NCBI RefSeq assembly: GCF_042666435.1
Contig: NZ_JBHTDC010000002.1
Location: 248,001 to 312,000, forward strand
DNA from: Allosphingosinicella sp042666435
GTDB taxonomy: Bacteria; Pseudomonadota; Alphaproteobacteria; Sphingomonadales; Sphingomonadaceae
Length of the DNA: 64,000 nt
Direction of reading: 5' to 3'
A model generated the notes under the pieces. The model searched no databases, had not been told where the DNA came from, and saw only the letters and a list, made by a program, of their open reading frames with translations. Both the position numbers and the translations under genes were made by a program. Position 1 is the first letter of the stretch. Each line of letters begins with the position of its first letter. Positions 16,781-24,138 of this stretch are shown here, piece after piece.

Positions 16781-16808
16781 AAAGCCCCGCCTTCGCGGGG
16801 CTTTTTTT
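16781..16808 (+). terminator. Rho-independent terminator of the short transcript
   Basis: Stem AAGCCCCGC / GCGGGGCTT with loop CTTC, followed by a run of seven T. It is the strongest terminator in this part of the window and ends the transcript carrying the 12-codon ORF. Confidence 0.88.
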
Positions 16809-16994
16809 GCGCGCAAGCGATTCGCGATTCGGCGGTCTCGCCTTTCCAATCGTGAAGGCGCACGCGCCTTTCCCCCCAGAAGAACGAACTTCGACCCCGG
16901 AAAATGAGGCGCCAGCGCTATCCGCCACGTTCCGTTTCGGAACGGAAACGTATCGGCGGAGTTGGATGGCTATCGCATTTTCTGGAGGCGTAAG

Positions 16995-17066
16995 ATGAAC
17001 CGCACCATTGGAATCAGCATCGGTGGATTGATCCTCTTGCTGGTGATCGTCGCGATCATCTTCTGA
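16995..17066 (+). CDS. 23-residue single-helix membrane peptide
   Basis: MNRTIGISIGGLILLLVIVA plus IIF, then a stop. It is essentially one transmembrane helix. GGAGG at 16984-16988 sits six bases upstream, which supports translation. Peptides of this build occur in sphingomonads as unannotated small membrane proteins. No function is known. The gap before it (16809-16994) shows nothing else clear. Confidence 0.5.
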   Translation: MNRTIGISIGGLILLLVIVAIIF

Positions 17067-17125
17067 TCCGTTCGGGTAGCCAGGTCCGGCGCGGCTGCTT
17101 CGCTCGACTTGCAATAGCCGTGTCC

Positions 17126-17163
17126 CCACCCCGTCATCGCGGGGCGCGGCGGCGACGGGGTGG
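17126..17163. repeat. Short inverted repeat
   Basis: CCACCCCGTC and GACGGGGTGG form a perfect 10-bp stem around an 18-base GC-rich loop. It lies between the 23-residue peptide gene and the CHRD gene and has no T-tract, so it is more likely a repeat element than a terminator. Confidence 0.5.
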
Positions 17164-17313
17164 TCCAGCCGGCGCGGCGGTTGGCCGACCCTTTGGGCGC
17201 CTTCGCCGCATGTCGCGGAACCATCGGGCGCGCTCCGGCTTCTCGCTTGGGGCCGCCCCCCGCGACTTCACGCGCAACGTGGCGGCCATTCCCCAGGCAG
17301 AAAGGAATGAACC

Positions 17314-17766
17314 ATGCTGAAGGACCACAAATGCCGCATGCTCCTGACGGCTTTCGGGGGGCTCGCCATGCTCGCCGGCGCAGGCACCGCCAGCGCGGCG
17401 ATGGCCGCCGAATTTCGGGCGGTCCTGACCGGCGACAACGAACTCGCGACCGGCGATGCGGACGGCTGGGGCCGTGCCCGGATCGAAATTTCGGATTCGA
17501 GCGATCGGCTCTGCGTCGATCTCGAGGTGCGCAGCGTCGGGGACGTGACCTCGGCGCAGATCTACCGCGGCGCGGCCGGGGAGGACGGCTCGCCGGTCGT
17601 CAAGCTCGATACGCCGGACGACAATGACAGCGACGATTGCGACAATATCGGCGACGCGCTGGCCGACGACATCCAGGCCAATCCTGGCGAATTCTACGTG
17701 AGCGTCCAGACCGCCGAGCATCCCGCCGGGGCGATCCGGGGCCAGCTCGTCCCGAACAGCGACTGA
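17314..17766 (+). CDS. Secreted CHRD-domain protein
   Basis: A 150-residue protein with a signal peptide (LLTAFGGLAMLAGAGTASAA) followed by a CHRD domain: FRAVLTGDNELATGDADGWG, LCVDLEVRSVGDVTSAQIYR and EFYVSVQTAEHPAGAIRGQL. CHRD domains occur in chordin and in many bacterial secreted proteins of unknown role. An acidic stretch (DTPDDNDSDDCDN) sits in the middle and could bind cations. AAAGGA precedes the ATG at 17314. It is the last gene of the block separating rplA from rplJ. Confidence 0.85.
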   Translation: MLKDHKCRMLLTAFGGLAMLAGAGTASAAMAAEFRAVLTGDNELATGDADGWGRARIEISDSSDRLCVDLEVRSVGDVTSAQIYRGAAGEDGSPVVKLDTPDDNDSDDCDNIGDALADDIQANPGEFYVSVQTAEHPAGAIRGQLVPNSD

Positions 17767-17826
17767 ACCCGCGCTCCGCCTCCCTATGCTTGCGGCATGG
17801 GGAGGCGGAGCGATCTGCTCTTCGGC

Positions 17827-17854
17827 TTGACCCCTGTGGCCAAGACGCTATAGG
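17827..17854 (+). promoter_or_regulatory. Sigma-70 type promoter of rplJL
   Basis: TTGACC at 17827-17832 and TATAGG at 17849-17854 are separated by 16 bp. This is one of the clearest vegetative promoters in the window. It lies about 240 bp upstream of rplJ, leaving room for an L10 leader, and shows that rplJL have their own promoter here. Confidence 0.75.
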
Positions 17855-18095
17855 CGCGGCTTCGCTTGTCGGCATGAGGCCGCAAGCACCGTCCGAGACA
17901 GTTGGCGGGGGCATTCGCCCCCTTAATCTCCAGCCTAGACGGGGAAGAGTTTTCACCGGGCCGTCGCGTCCGGGTCTGCCTGCGATCAATCAGGCCGGCG
18001 ACCCCTCCCCTCACGGACAGCCAGCGCGCGGACGTTCCGCGCATTGGTTCACCACGCCCGGCGCATGTCGCTCCGGGTGAACCGAAGGAAGAGGC
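17855..18095 (+). promoter_or_regulatory. Long rplJ leader, probable L10 autoregulatory region
   Basis: About 240 nt lie between the promoter and the rplJ ATG, with no convincing ORF. In many bacteria this leader binds the L10-L12 complex and represses translation. I could not trace a reliable kink-turn by eye, so the assignment rests on position and length. Confidence 0.45.
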
Positions 18096-18611
18096 ATGGA
18101 TAGAGCTCAAAAGGCCGAAGCCGTCGCCACGCTGAAGCAGACGTTCGAAGAGGTCGGCGTGGTGGTCATCACCCGCAACCTCGGCATGTCGGTGGCCCAG
18201 TCCACCGCCCTGCGCGGACGTATGCGCGACGCCGGCGCCAGCTACAAGGTGGCCAAGAACACGCTCACCCTCATCGCCGTCGAGGGCACCACCTACGCGC
18301 CGATCAGCGACATGCTGACCGGGCCGACCGCGCTCGCCACCTCCACCGACCCCGTCGCGGCCGCCAAGGCGGCCGTCGACTTCGCGAAGACGACCGACAG
18401 GTTCGAAATCGTGGGCGGTGCGATGGGCGACACGCTGCTCGACGTCAATGGAGTGAAGGCGCTCGCCGAGCTTCCGTCGCTCGACGAGCTGCGCGCCAAG
18501 ATCATTGGCCTGGTCAACGCACCGGCCACCAAGATCGCGCGCGTGCTCAACGAACCGGCGGCCAAGCTGGCCCGGGTGTTCGGCGCTTACGCCACCAAGG
18601 AAGACGCCTGA
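18096..18611 (+). CDS. rplJ: 50S ribosomal protein L10
   Basis: A 171-residue L10: MDRAQKAEAVATLKQTFEEV, VVVITRNLGMSVAQSTALRG, SYKVAKNTLTLIAV and a C-terminal helix ending NEPAAKLARVFGAYATKEDA that binds L7/L12 dimers. L10 anchors the stalk to 23S rRNA. The length fits the family. The gene is separated from rplL by 130 bp containing a palindromic repeat, an unusual insertion point in such a tightly coupled pair. Confidence 0.97.
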   Translation: MDRAQKAEAVATLKQTFEEVGVVVITRNLGMSVAQSTALRGRMRDAGASYKVAKNTLTLIAVEGTTYAPISDMLTGPTALATSTDPVAAAKAAVDFAKTTDRFEIVGGAMGDTLLDVNGVKALAELPSLDELRAKIIGLVNAPATKIARVLNEPAAKLARVFGAYATKEDA

Positions 18612-18630
18612 TTTAACGACAACCCTACCC

Positions 18631-18712
18631 GTCACCCTGAACTTGTTTCAGGGTCCATCCGACCACCCGCCGAGAGGCTCGAAGATGGATGCTGAAACAA
18701 GTTCAGCATGAC
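18631..18712. repeat. Palindromic repeat between rplJ and rplL
   Basis: The arms run 18631-18659 and 18684-18712. The left begins GTCACCCTGAACTTGTTTCA; the right is its near inverse, ending ACAAGTTCAGCATGAC. It would form a roughly 28-bp hairpin in the rplJL mRNA. Confidence 0.85.
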
Positions 18713-18741
18713 GATTTGAAGAAACGAACTGGAGACTTAAA

Positions 18742-19116
18742 ATGGCAGATATCAATACCCTCGTCGAACAGCTTTCCGAGCTGACCGTCCTCGAAGCCGC
18801 CGACCTCGCCAAGGCGCTCGAAGAGAAGTGGGGCGTTTCGGCCGCCGCGGCCGTCGCCGTTGCCGGTCCGGCCGGCGGCGCCGCCGCTCCGGCCGCCGAA
18901 GAGCAGACCGAATTCGACGTGATCCTCACCGGCGACGGTGGCAAGAAGATCAACGTCATCAAGGAGGTCCGCGCGATCACCCAGCTCGGCCTCGGCGAAG
19001 CCAAGGCGCTGGTCGAGGGCGCTCCCAAGCCGATCAAGGAAGGCGTCTCCAAGGCCGAGGCCGAAGAGATCAAGAAGAAGATCGAGGAAGCCGGCGGCAC
19101 CGTCGAGCTCAAGTGA
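18742..19116 (+). CDS. rplL: 50S ribosomal protein L7/L12
   Basis: A 124-residue protein with the N-terminal dimerisation helix (TLVEQLSELTVLEAADLAKA), an Ala/Gly-rich hinge (about residues 35-55) and the C-terminal factor-binding domain (FDVILTGDGGKKINVIKEVR; GLGEAKALVEGAPKPIKEGV). L7/L12 recruits translation GTPases. GGAGAC precedes the ATG. rpoB does not follow; a repeat, a terminator and the end of the T2SS operon do. Confidence 0.97.
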   Translation: MADINTLVEQLSELTVLEAADLAKALEEKWGVSAAAAVAVAGPAGGAAAPAAEEQTEFDVILTGDGGKKINVIKEVRAITQLGLGEAKALVEGAPKPIKEGVSKAEAEEIKKKIEEAGGTVELK

Positions 19117-19142
19117 CCCAGCGCGCCGTCAGGCGCGCGCGG

Positions 19143-19225
19143 AGTCATCCCGGCGAAAGCCGGGATCTGGTGAAGAAGCGCTGAGCCCCTTCTTCGCTGG
19201 GATGCCAGCCTTCGCTGGCATGACG
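19143..19225. repeat. Palindromic repeat after rplL
   Basis: GTCATCCCGGCGAAAGCCGGGATC forms one hairpin and GATGCCAGCCTTCGCTGGCATGAC a second. The ends GTCAT and ATGAC are complementary. It has the same architecture as the copies at 6455-6535 and 24501-24588. Confidence 0.8.
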
Positions 19226-19235
19226 ATCTTGAAAA

Positions 19236-19266
19236 GGGGCGGTCCCGCGAGGGGCCGCCCTTTTTT
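19236..19266 (+). terminator. Rho-independent terminator of rplJL
   Basis: Stem GGGCGG / CCGCCC (19237-19242, 19255-19260) with TTTTTT immediately after. It ends the rplJL unit just before the convergent gspN stop. Confidence 0.85.
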
Positions 19267-19291
19267 CATGCGCCGCCCGGGTGGAAGCGCT

Positions 19292-20008
19292 TCAGAACCC
19301 CCCGGAAACGGAGAGGACGTAGCCGCTGTTGGTCAGCGCGAAGCCGGAGGCGAGGAGGCGGTCGCGCATCGAATCGTCGGAGGGGCGCACCGCCAGCTCC
19401 AGCCCGTAGCCGCCGTCCTCGAACAGGCGGACGTTCAATGCCTCCATGCCCGACTGGCTGACCAGAGGCAGGAGCAGGGCGCCGCCATCGCAGCGCGCAT
19501 TGCCGCCGAGGCCGGCGGGCTGAGCGAGGCCGGCGACGTCGCCGGCGATGGTCGCCTTGACCAGGCCTTCGGCGGCGGCGCACTGGCCGTCGGCGAAACG
19601 GGCGGTGACGTCGGCGAGATCGAGCGTGGCGACCGGCAGCGGCGCCAGCGCCGAGCCGACGTCGAGGCTCGCCGTCACGTCGTCGATGCCGAAATCGTGG
19701 CGCGACAGGGTGGCCGAGCCGGCGAACCTGTTGCCCTCCTCGTTCCGCTCGAGATCGATCCGCGCGCGGCCGACGAACAAAGGCAGGGTCCTGAGCCCCG
19801 CCTCCAGATCGCCGAGATCGACCGAGCCGAACTGGGCCTCGCTCAGCCCGCCCAGCCAGATGCTGCCCCTCGCCTCGCGCGCGGCGAAGCCCTTGTCGTC
19901 GAGCCCGAGCCAGTCGAGCGCCAGCCGGAGCGGCAGCAAAGCGACGAGCGCGAACAGGAAGGCGCAGAGGAAGAAGAGGCTGCGGCCCAGCGGAAGCCTG
20001 ATGCGCAT
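19292..20008 (-). CDS. gspN: Type II secretion system protein GspN
   Basis: A 238-residue protein with one N-terminal membrane helix (SLFFLCAFLFALVALLPLRL) and a periplasmic beta-rich domain. It contains KGFAAREARGSIWLGGLSEA, GVDLGD-like and ATLSRHDFGIDDVTASLD segments typical of GspN. GspN is an accessory inner-membrane T2SS component of poorly defined role. It is the last gene of the gspC-N operon, and its ATG shares a base with the gspM stop. Confidence 0.85.
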   Translation of the reverse strand: MRIRLPLGRSLFFLCAFLFALVALLPLRLALDWLGLDDKGFAAREARGSIWLGGLSEAQFGSVDLGDLEAGLRTLPLFVGRARIDLERNEEGNRFAGSATLSRHDFGIDDVTASLDVGSALAPLPVATLDLADVTARFADGQCAAAEGLVKATIAGDVAGLAQPAGLGGNARCDGGALLLPLVSQSGMEALNVRLFEDGGYGLELAVRPSDDSMRDRLLASGFALTNSGYVLSVSGGF

Positions 20009-20490
20009 CAGCCGCTCCTTGCCCGAAAGGTGACCTGGACGGCGAGCGTCCGGTCGCTGTTGGTGGTGGCGGTGAGCCGCTCGACGACGAGGCCGCGATC
20101 CGCCTCCATCTGTCCGATCCAGCCGAAAAAGGCCTGGGGACGGACAGTGTCCATGACGATTGTCGCCTGGCGGGGCCCTTCGCGCTCGATGCGGGAGATG
20201 GCAAAGCCGGATTCGGCCGCCGACTGGCTGACGACCATGTCGACGGACGAGGTGAGGCGAACCGGCTCATCCTGTTCCATGCCGGTGATCAGCGCCGCTT
20301 GCGCCTTCGCTTCGGCGAGGGCGACGACGGCGTCGCCATGCCGCTCGCGCGCCTCCGACAGAGCGTCGCCCAGGGGGCGGACGACCAGCAGCCAGGCGAG
20401 GACGATGGCGGCGATGCCGGCCAGCGCGAGGAGGAGGCGCTGCTCGCGCAGGGTCCGCGTCCGCCACCAGAGCTTGAAGCCGTCCCTCAT
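20008..20490 (-). CDS. gspM: Type II secretion system protein GspM
   Basis: The ATG complementary to 20488-20490 gives a 160-residue protein, MRDGFKLWWRTRTLREQRLL, with a membrane helix (ALAGIAAIVLAWLLVVRPLG) and a short periplasmic ferredoxin-like domain (FGWIGQMEADRGLVVERLTA). GspM pairs with GspL in the inner-membrane platform. The frame stays open upstream inside gspL, but the ATG overlapping the gspL stop (ATGA) is the natural start. Confidence 0.85.
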   Translation of the reverse strand: MRDGFKLWWRTRTLREQRLLLALAGIAAIVLAWLLVVRPLGDALSEARERHGDAVVALAEAKAQAALITGMEQDEPVRLTSSVDMVVSQSAAESGFAISRIEREGPRQATIVMDTVRPQAFFGWIGQMEADRGLVVERLTATTNSDRTLAVQVTFRARSG

Positions 20491-21611
20491 CGCGTCCGCA
20501 CCGTCAGCTCCGCGGTCGGCTGGCCGCCGCCGCTCCGGATGGCGCCCAGCTCGGCCTCGAAGCCCGCCGCCTCGATCCGCTGCTCGAGCGAGGAGAAAGC
20601 GGCTGGCGTGTCGCCCTGCACCGTCGCGCGCAGGCTGCCGTCGCGGTCGAACGTCATCGCGGTCAGCTGGACGTTCGGCGTCGCCTGGACGGCCCCGAAC
20701 AAAGCCGCCGCCAGCCCGCTGTAGCCCGCCCCGCCGCCGCCCAGATCGGCCAGCCGCCGTTCGAGCGCCGCCGATGGATCGGAGACATGGCCCATCCCGG
20801 GGAGCGCGGCCGCGGCGACGGCGGCCGTCTCGGCCTCCAGCGCGTCGGCGGCATAGGTATAGCGCAGGATCGCGGCGATCTGGATGGCGAGGGTGACGAG
20901 CAGGATGGCGACGCCGAGCATCGCCACGCGCCGCACCCACGGCCATTCGATCGCCCAGCGCCGCCGCTTGGCGAAGGCGCCCTGGCGCAGGTCGACCGGC
21001 GGGGCGGCGACGGCGGCAGCGAGACCGGCCTCGAAGCGGCTGGCGTCGATCGTCTCGACCGCGGCTTCGCCGATGACGAGGGACGCCAGTCCGGGCTCGA
21101 CGCTGAACGCCTCGGTCGGCCCGCGATAGAGGGGAATGGACCCGCGATCGTGGCGGACGAGTCCTTCGGCGGGCGGCTGGAGCAGCAATGGCTCGGGAAT
21201 GACGACATCCGGATCGAGCCCGCGCGCCTGCAGGCGCCCGATCCAGCCCGCCATGGTCAGCGCCGGCACCAGCGCCACCGCGCGCAGGACATCGCCCTCG
21301 GCCTCGGGGCCGACGGCGACATGCATGTCGGAGACCGGCTGCGCACTTACCTCCGCCGCCATCAGGCGGGCGGCGGCGGCGGCCTGGGCGGGGGCGAGGC
21401 CGGCCGGGACTTCCAGCCAGTGGACGGTCACCGCGTCCCCCGGAACGGCGGCCGCGACCCGCACCTGGGCTCCGTTCTCGGGATCGACGAGATCGGGCAG
21501 GCCCTCGAGCTCCGCGCCGCGTCCGACGACGGCGCCGTCGCGCAGCCTCAGCCAGCCTTCGAAGCCGTCATTCCCGTCGAGGAAGATAAGAAGGGCGTCG
21601 TCGGCGCTCAA
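20487..21611 (-). CDS. gspL: Type II secretion system protein GspL
   Basis: A 374-residue protein. The N-terminal cytoplasmic actin-like region (LLIFLDGNDGFEGWLRLRDG; VHWLEVPAGLAPAQAAAAAR) binds GspE. A single membrane helix (VAMLGVAILLVTLAIQIAAI) lies near residue 235, and a periplasmic ferredoxin-like domain follows (NVQLTAMTFDRDGSLRATVQ). Length and layout fit GspL. It overlaps gspK and gspM by ATGA. Confidence 0.88.
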   Translation of the reverse strand: MSADDALLIFLDGNDGFEGWLRLRDGAVVGRGAELEGLPDLVDPENGAQVRVAAAVPGDAVTVHWLEVPAGLAPAQAAAAARLMAAEVSAQPVSDMHVAVGPEAEGDVLRAVALVPALTMAGWIGRLQARGLDPDVVIPEPLLLQPPAEGLVRHDRGSIPLYRGPTEAFSVEPGLASLVIGEAAVETIDASRFEAGLAAAVAAPPVDLRQGAFAKRRRWAIEWPWVRRVAMLGVAILLVTLAIQIAAILRYTYAADALEAETAAVAAAALPGMGHVSDPSAALERRLADLGGGGAGYSGLAAALFGAVQATPNVQLTAMTFDRDGSLRATVQGDTPAAFSSLEQRIEAAGFEAELGAIRSGGGQPTAELTVRTR

Positions 21612-22600
21612 TCGTCACTCCCCCACCGTCTCACCGCCACCCGTGCCGGCGACAGCCGGGCATCGACCAGGGCCGTCTCGCGCAATTCGGCGCCGCTCAA
21701 CTCGATCACCAGCTCGACGGCGAACCAGGTCGTCCTTAGCTGAGGTTGCATCTGAACGTCGAGGGGAAGCAGCACGCCTTCCATCGCCGGCCCGCGATAG
21801 AAATCGGTGAGGCTGTCCCAACCGGCGGCCGGACGGCCCGCTATCGCCTGCCGCGCCCTCGCGATGCCGATCTGCTCGGGCGCGAGCATGACCAGGAGCG
21901 GCGCCTGCTCGGGCATGAGCGTATTGACGTTGACCGGCGACAATTCGGTGGTCGGCAGGGCGCAGAGCCAGGGCTTCACCCGATCATATATCTCCGCCGT
22001 CATCCCGTTGACCGCGCGAAGCTCGCTCACATCGGCGAACAAGGTGTTGGCGGCGCGATAAGGCTGCTCGGCGCCGGCATAGACGGGGTCCTCGGCGCCC
22101 TGACGATTGGGGTTCGCGTCCGAATCGACCCAGTCGCCGGCGGAATCGGCGATCCGCACGGCGATGCCTTCCGGCACTTCGAGCAGGCGCAGCAGGGCCG
22201 TGAACTGGGCCATTCCGGACGCGCGGGGCGTGAGCGCGGTGGCGAGCCGGCCATCGGCGACGCTGTTGATGTTGAAGCAATTGCCGCCGTCGCGGATGGT
22301 CGCGAGGGCGAGCCCGCCGCCGGGCAGCGGGACCTGCCGGGTCTCGCCGTTCCATCCGCCGGCCAGCGTGGTCCGTTCCGGGCTCGCCGCGATCAGATCG
22401 TCGATGCGCAGCGCGAGCAGGGATTCGACGCCGATCGCGTAAGCGCGCGCCTGGTCGAGCGCGGCCGTATTGACGGCGAGTGCGGTGGAAAGCCGCAATT
22501 TCTCCAGCGCCGCCGCGGTCAGCGCGCCCATCACCGCGACCAGCAGCAGCACCGCCAGCAAGGCGGCGCCGCGCTCTCCGGGGCGGACGGGCGCGCGCAT
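21608..22600 (-). CDS. gspK: Type II secretion minor pseudopilin GspK
   Basis: The ATG complementary to 22598-22600 gives a 330-residue protein, MRAPVRPGERGAALLAVLLL. This is a prepilin leader with cleavage after G and the GspK-type AALLAVLLLVAVM hydrophobic segment. The large globular domain contains CFNINSVADGRLA, RIADSAGDWVDSDANPNRQG (GspK calcium-binding type) and SPVNVNTLMPEQAPLL. GspK caps the pseudopilus tip with I and J. It starts two bases after the gspJ stop. Confidence 0.9.
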   Translation of the reverse strand: MRAPVRPGERGAALLAVLLLVAVMGALTAAALEKLRLSTALAVNTAALDQARAYAIGVESLLALRIDDLIAASPERTTLAGGWNGETRQVPLPGGGLALATIRDGGNCFNINSVADGRLATALTPRASGMAQFTALLRLLEVPEGIAVRIADSAGDWVDSDANPNRQGAEDPVYAGAEQPYRAANTLFADVSELRAVNGMTAEIYDRVKPWLCALPTTELSPVNVNTLMPEQAPLLVMLAPEQIGIARARQAIAGRPAAGWDSLTDFYRGPAMEGVLLPLDVQMQPQLRTTWFAVELVIELSGAELRETALVDARLSPARVAVRRWGSDD

Positions 22601-22602
22601 GC

Positions 22603-23208
22603 TCAGGCGCCCGCGCCGACGAGGAAGAGCTGGCGGATAGAGCCCTCGCCCTCGATCGCGACCAGCAGCTCGACCGCGCGCGGCAGCATGGTGATGTCGG
22701 TCGGATCCCAGCGCTCGCGCCACTGGCCGTCCTCGTCGCGGTAGCGCAGGCGCAGGGACGCGACGCCGTCGAGAATGGTGACCGGCTCCATCGCCTCGGC
22801 GCCATCGAGGAAGCGCCAGGCGCGGCGTTCGAGCCGGTCCTCCACCAGCCGATATTCGACCTTTTGCAGCGACGGGCGCCCGGCGCCGTCGAGATTGTCC
22901 CAGCCGCGCCGCACCAAAGCGAGCGCGACCGCGTCGCCTTGTCCCGCGCCGCCCTCGAACGCCGGCCGAAGGGCGCCCGCCTCGTCGCGGACGATGCGCG
23001 GCGCGGCTTGGGCGAGATCAGCGGTGAGCAGGGCGCCCGCCCGGCGAATGTCGGCCAGCTGCCCCAGCCGCTCGCCGGCCACATCCTGGGCGCGGACGCT
23101 GAACGAGAGCAAGGCGACGCCGGCGGCCGACAGCATCCCGAAGATGAGCAGGGAGACGAGCAGCTCGACCAAGGTGAAGCCGCGCTCGGAGACTGGAGCG
23201 CGGATCAT
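22603..23208 (-). CDS. gspJ: Type II secretion minor pseudopilin GspJ
   Basis: A 201-residue protein with leader MIRAPVSERG, then FTLVELLVSLLIFGMLSAAG, the prepilin cleavage and helix. The C-terminal part has VEYRLVEDRLERRAWRFLDG, a GspJ-type segment. It overlaps gspI by ATGA. Confidence 0.9.
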   Translation of the reverse strand: MIRAPVSERGFTLVELLVSLLIFGMLSAAGVALLSFSVRAQDVAGERLGQLADIRRAGALLTADLAQAAPRIVRDEAGALRPAFEGGAGQGDAVALALVRRGWDNLDGAGRPSLQKVEYRLVEDRLERRAWRFLDGAEAMEPVTILDGVASLRLRYRDEDGQWRERWDPTDITMLPRAVELLVAIEGEGSIRQLFLVGAGA

Positions 23209-23612
23209 TGTTCCGCGCGCCTGAACAGGGTGAGGGTCGCGGAATCGGCGCCGAGTGCGCTCTGGACCCGGATCGTGATCATCTGAATGCGAGGCTCGGG
23301 CGACAAAGCGACCAGCCGGGTCCAGGCCCAGCTTCGCCCGCCATTCTCGACCTCACCGCCGTCCTGGCCAAGCGACGGCGGCACCGGATCGGTCATCGTC
23401 TCGACCGCGATATTGCGGGCGACGATCTGCGCCATCGCCTGGTCGTGGAGCCGGGCGGTGTTGGAGACCGTGGCGCCCTCCAGCCGAAGCAAGGCGAGCG
23501 CGGCCAGGCTGAAGACGGCGAGCGCCACCAGCATCTCGATCAGGGTGAAGCCGTGTTCGGCGGAACCCCACGAAGGCGTGAAGCCCTCTTGTCCCGGCCT
23601 AGCGGACGACAT
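23205..23612 (-). CDS. gspI: Type II secretion minor pseudopilin GspI
   Basis: The ATG complementary to 23610-23612 gives 135 residues. A 21-residue leader (SARPGQEGFTPSWGSAEHG) precedes FTLIEMLVALAVFSLAALAL. The conserved NTARLHDQAMAQIVARNIAV is GspI-like. The frame extends upstream, but this start overlaps the gspH end and is the first sensible ATG. The leader is longer than usual for the family. Confidence 0.85.
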   Translation of the reverse strand: MSSARPGQEGFTPSWGSAEHGFTLIEMLVALAVFSLAALALLRLEGATVSNTARLHDQAMAQIVARNIAVETMTDPVPPSLGQDGGEVENGGRSWAWTRLVALSPEPRIQMITIRVQSALGADSATLTLFRRAEQ

Positions 23613-24138
23613 CGATCTCGCCGTCCGCGCCAATGGTCACGGCCATCGTCTCGTCATCGCGTACCAGGGTCACCCGCGCCGGTTCGGCGATGCCGGTCGG
23701 ATCGAACACTATCCGCATCGCGCCCTCCCCCGCGATCGCCGCTTGCGTGCCTTCCTTCCAGGCCTGTTCGACGAACGGCTTGCTGTCGAGCGGGCGCCAT
23801 TCCGATCCGTCGCGCCGGTCGAAGCCATAGCCCGCCGCCGTCACCCGCACCGACATCGCCGCCGCGTCGACGATCGCCTTGTCCCGCGCCGCCGCCGACC
23901 GCGCCGCGAAGCGCTCCGCCTCGGCCGCGAGCGTGCCGCGCGGATCGGGCATGGCGAGAATCACCGCGGCCGACATCAGGCCAATGAGGGTCAGCACGAC
24001 CAGCAGTTCGACGAGGGTGAAGCCGAGGGCATGGACACGCGATCGCGCCCCGGCGAAGGCCGGGGTCCAGCGAACAGGAACAAACTGGACCCCGGCCTTC
24101 GCCGGGGAACGATCCTTACCAGTTGCCGAGATCCGCAT
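23599..24138 (-). CDS. gspH: Type II secretion minor pseudopilin GspH with repeat-encoded leader
   Basis: The mature part starts FTLVELLVVLTLIGLMSAAV and continues with a GspH fold (WRPLDSKPFVEQAWKEGTQA). No ATG, GTG or TTG exists in frame between the palindromic repeat at 24041-24114 and the prepilin motif. The nearest start is the ATG at 24136-24138 inside the 3' end of gspG. The leader is therefore about 39 residues and includes SPAKAGVQFVPVRWTPAFAG, a translation of the repeat. Typical leaders are about 5-25 residues. It overlaps gspG by 23 bp and gspI by 14 bp. Confidence 0.8.
   Translation of the reverse strand: MRISATGKDRSPAKAGVQFVPVRWTPAFAGARSRVHALGFTLVELLVVLTLIGLMSAAVILAMPDPRGTLAAEAERFAARSAAARDKAIVDAAAMSVRVTAAGYGFDRRDGSEWRPLDSKPFVEQAWKEGTQAAIAGEGAMRIVFDPTGIAEPARVTLVRDDETMAVTIGADGEIDVVR
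24041..24114. repeat. Palindromic repeat translated in gspH
   Basis: The arms run 24041-24070 and 24085-24114, built around CCCCGGCGAAGGCCGGGGTC and its inverse, with GATCG / CGATC ends. It occupies the gspG-gspH junction and is read through in frame as part of the GspH leader. Confidence 0.88.

Noticed and set aside
16719..16808. Classical trp operon attenuator
   Set aside because: The three Trp codons are not clustered and no trp gene follows the terminator, so it is reported only as a leader-like orphan.
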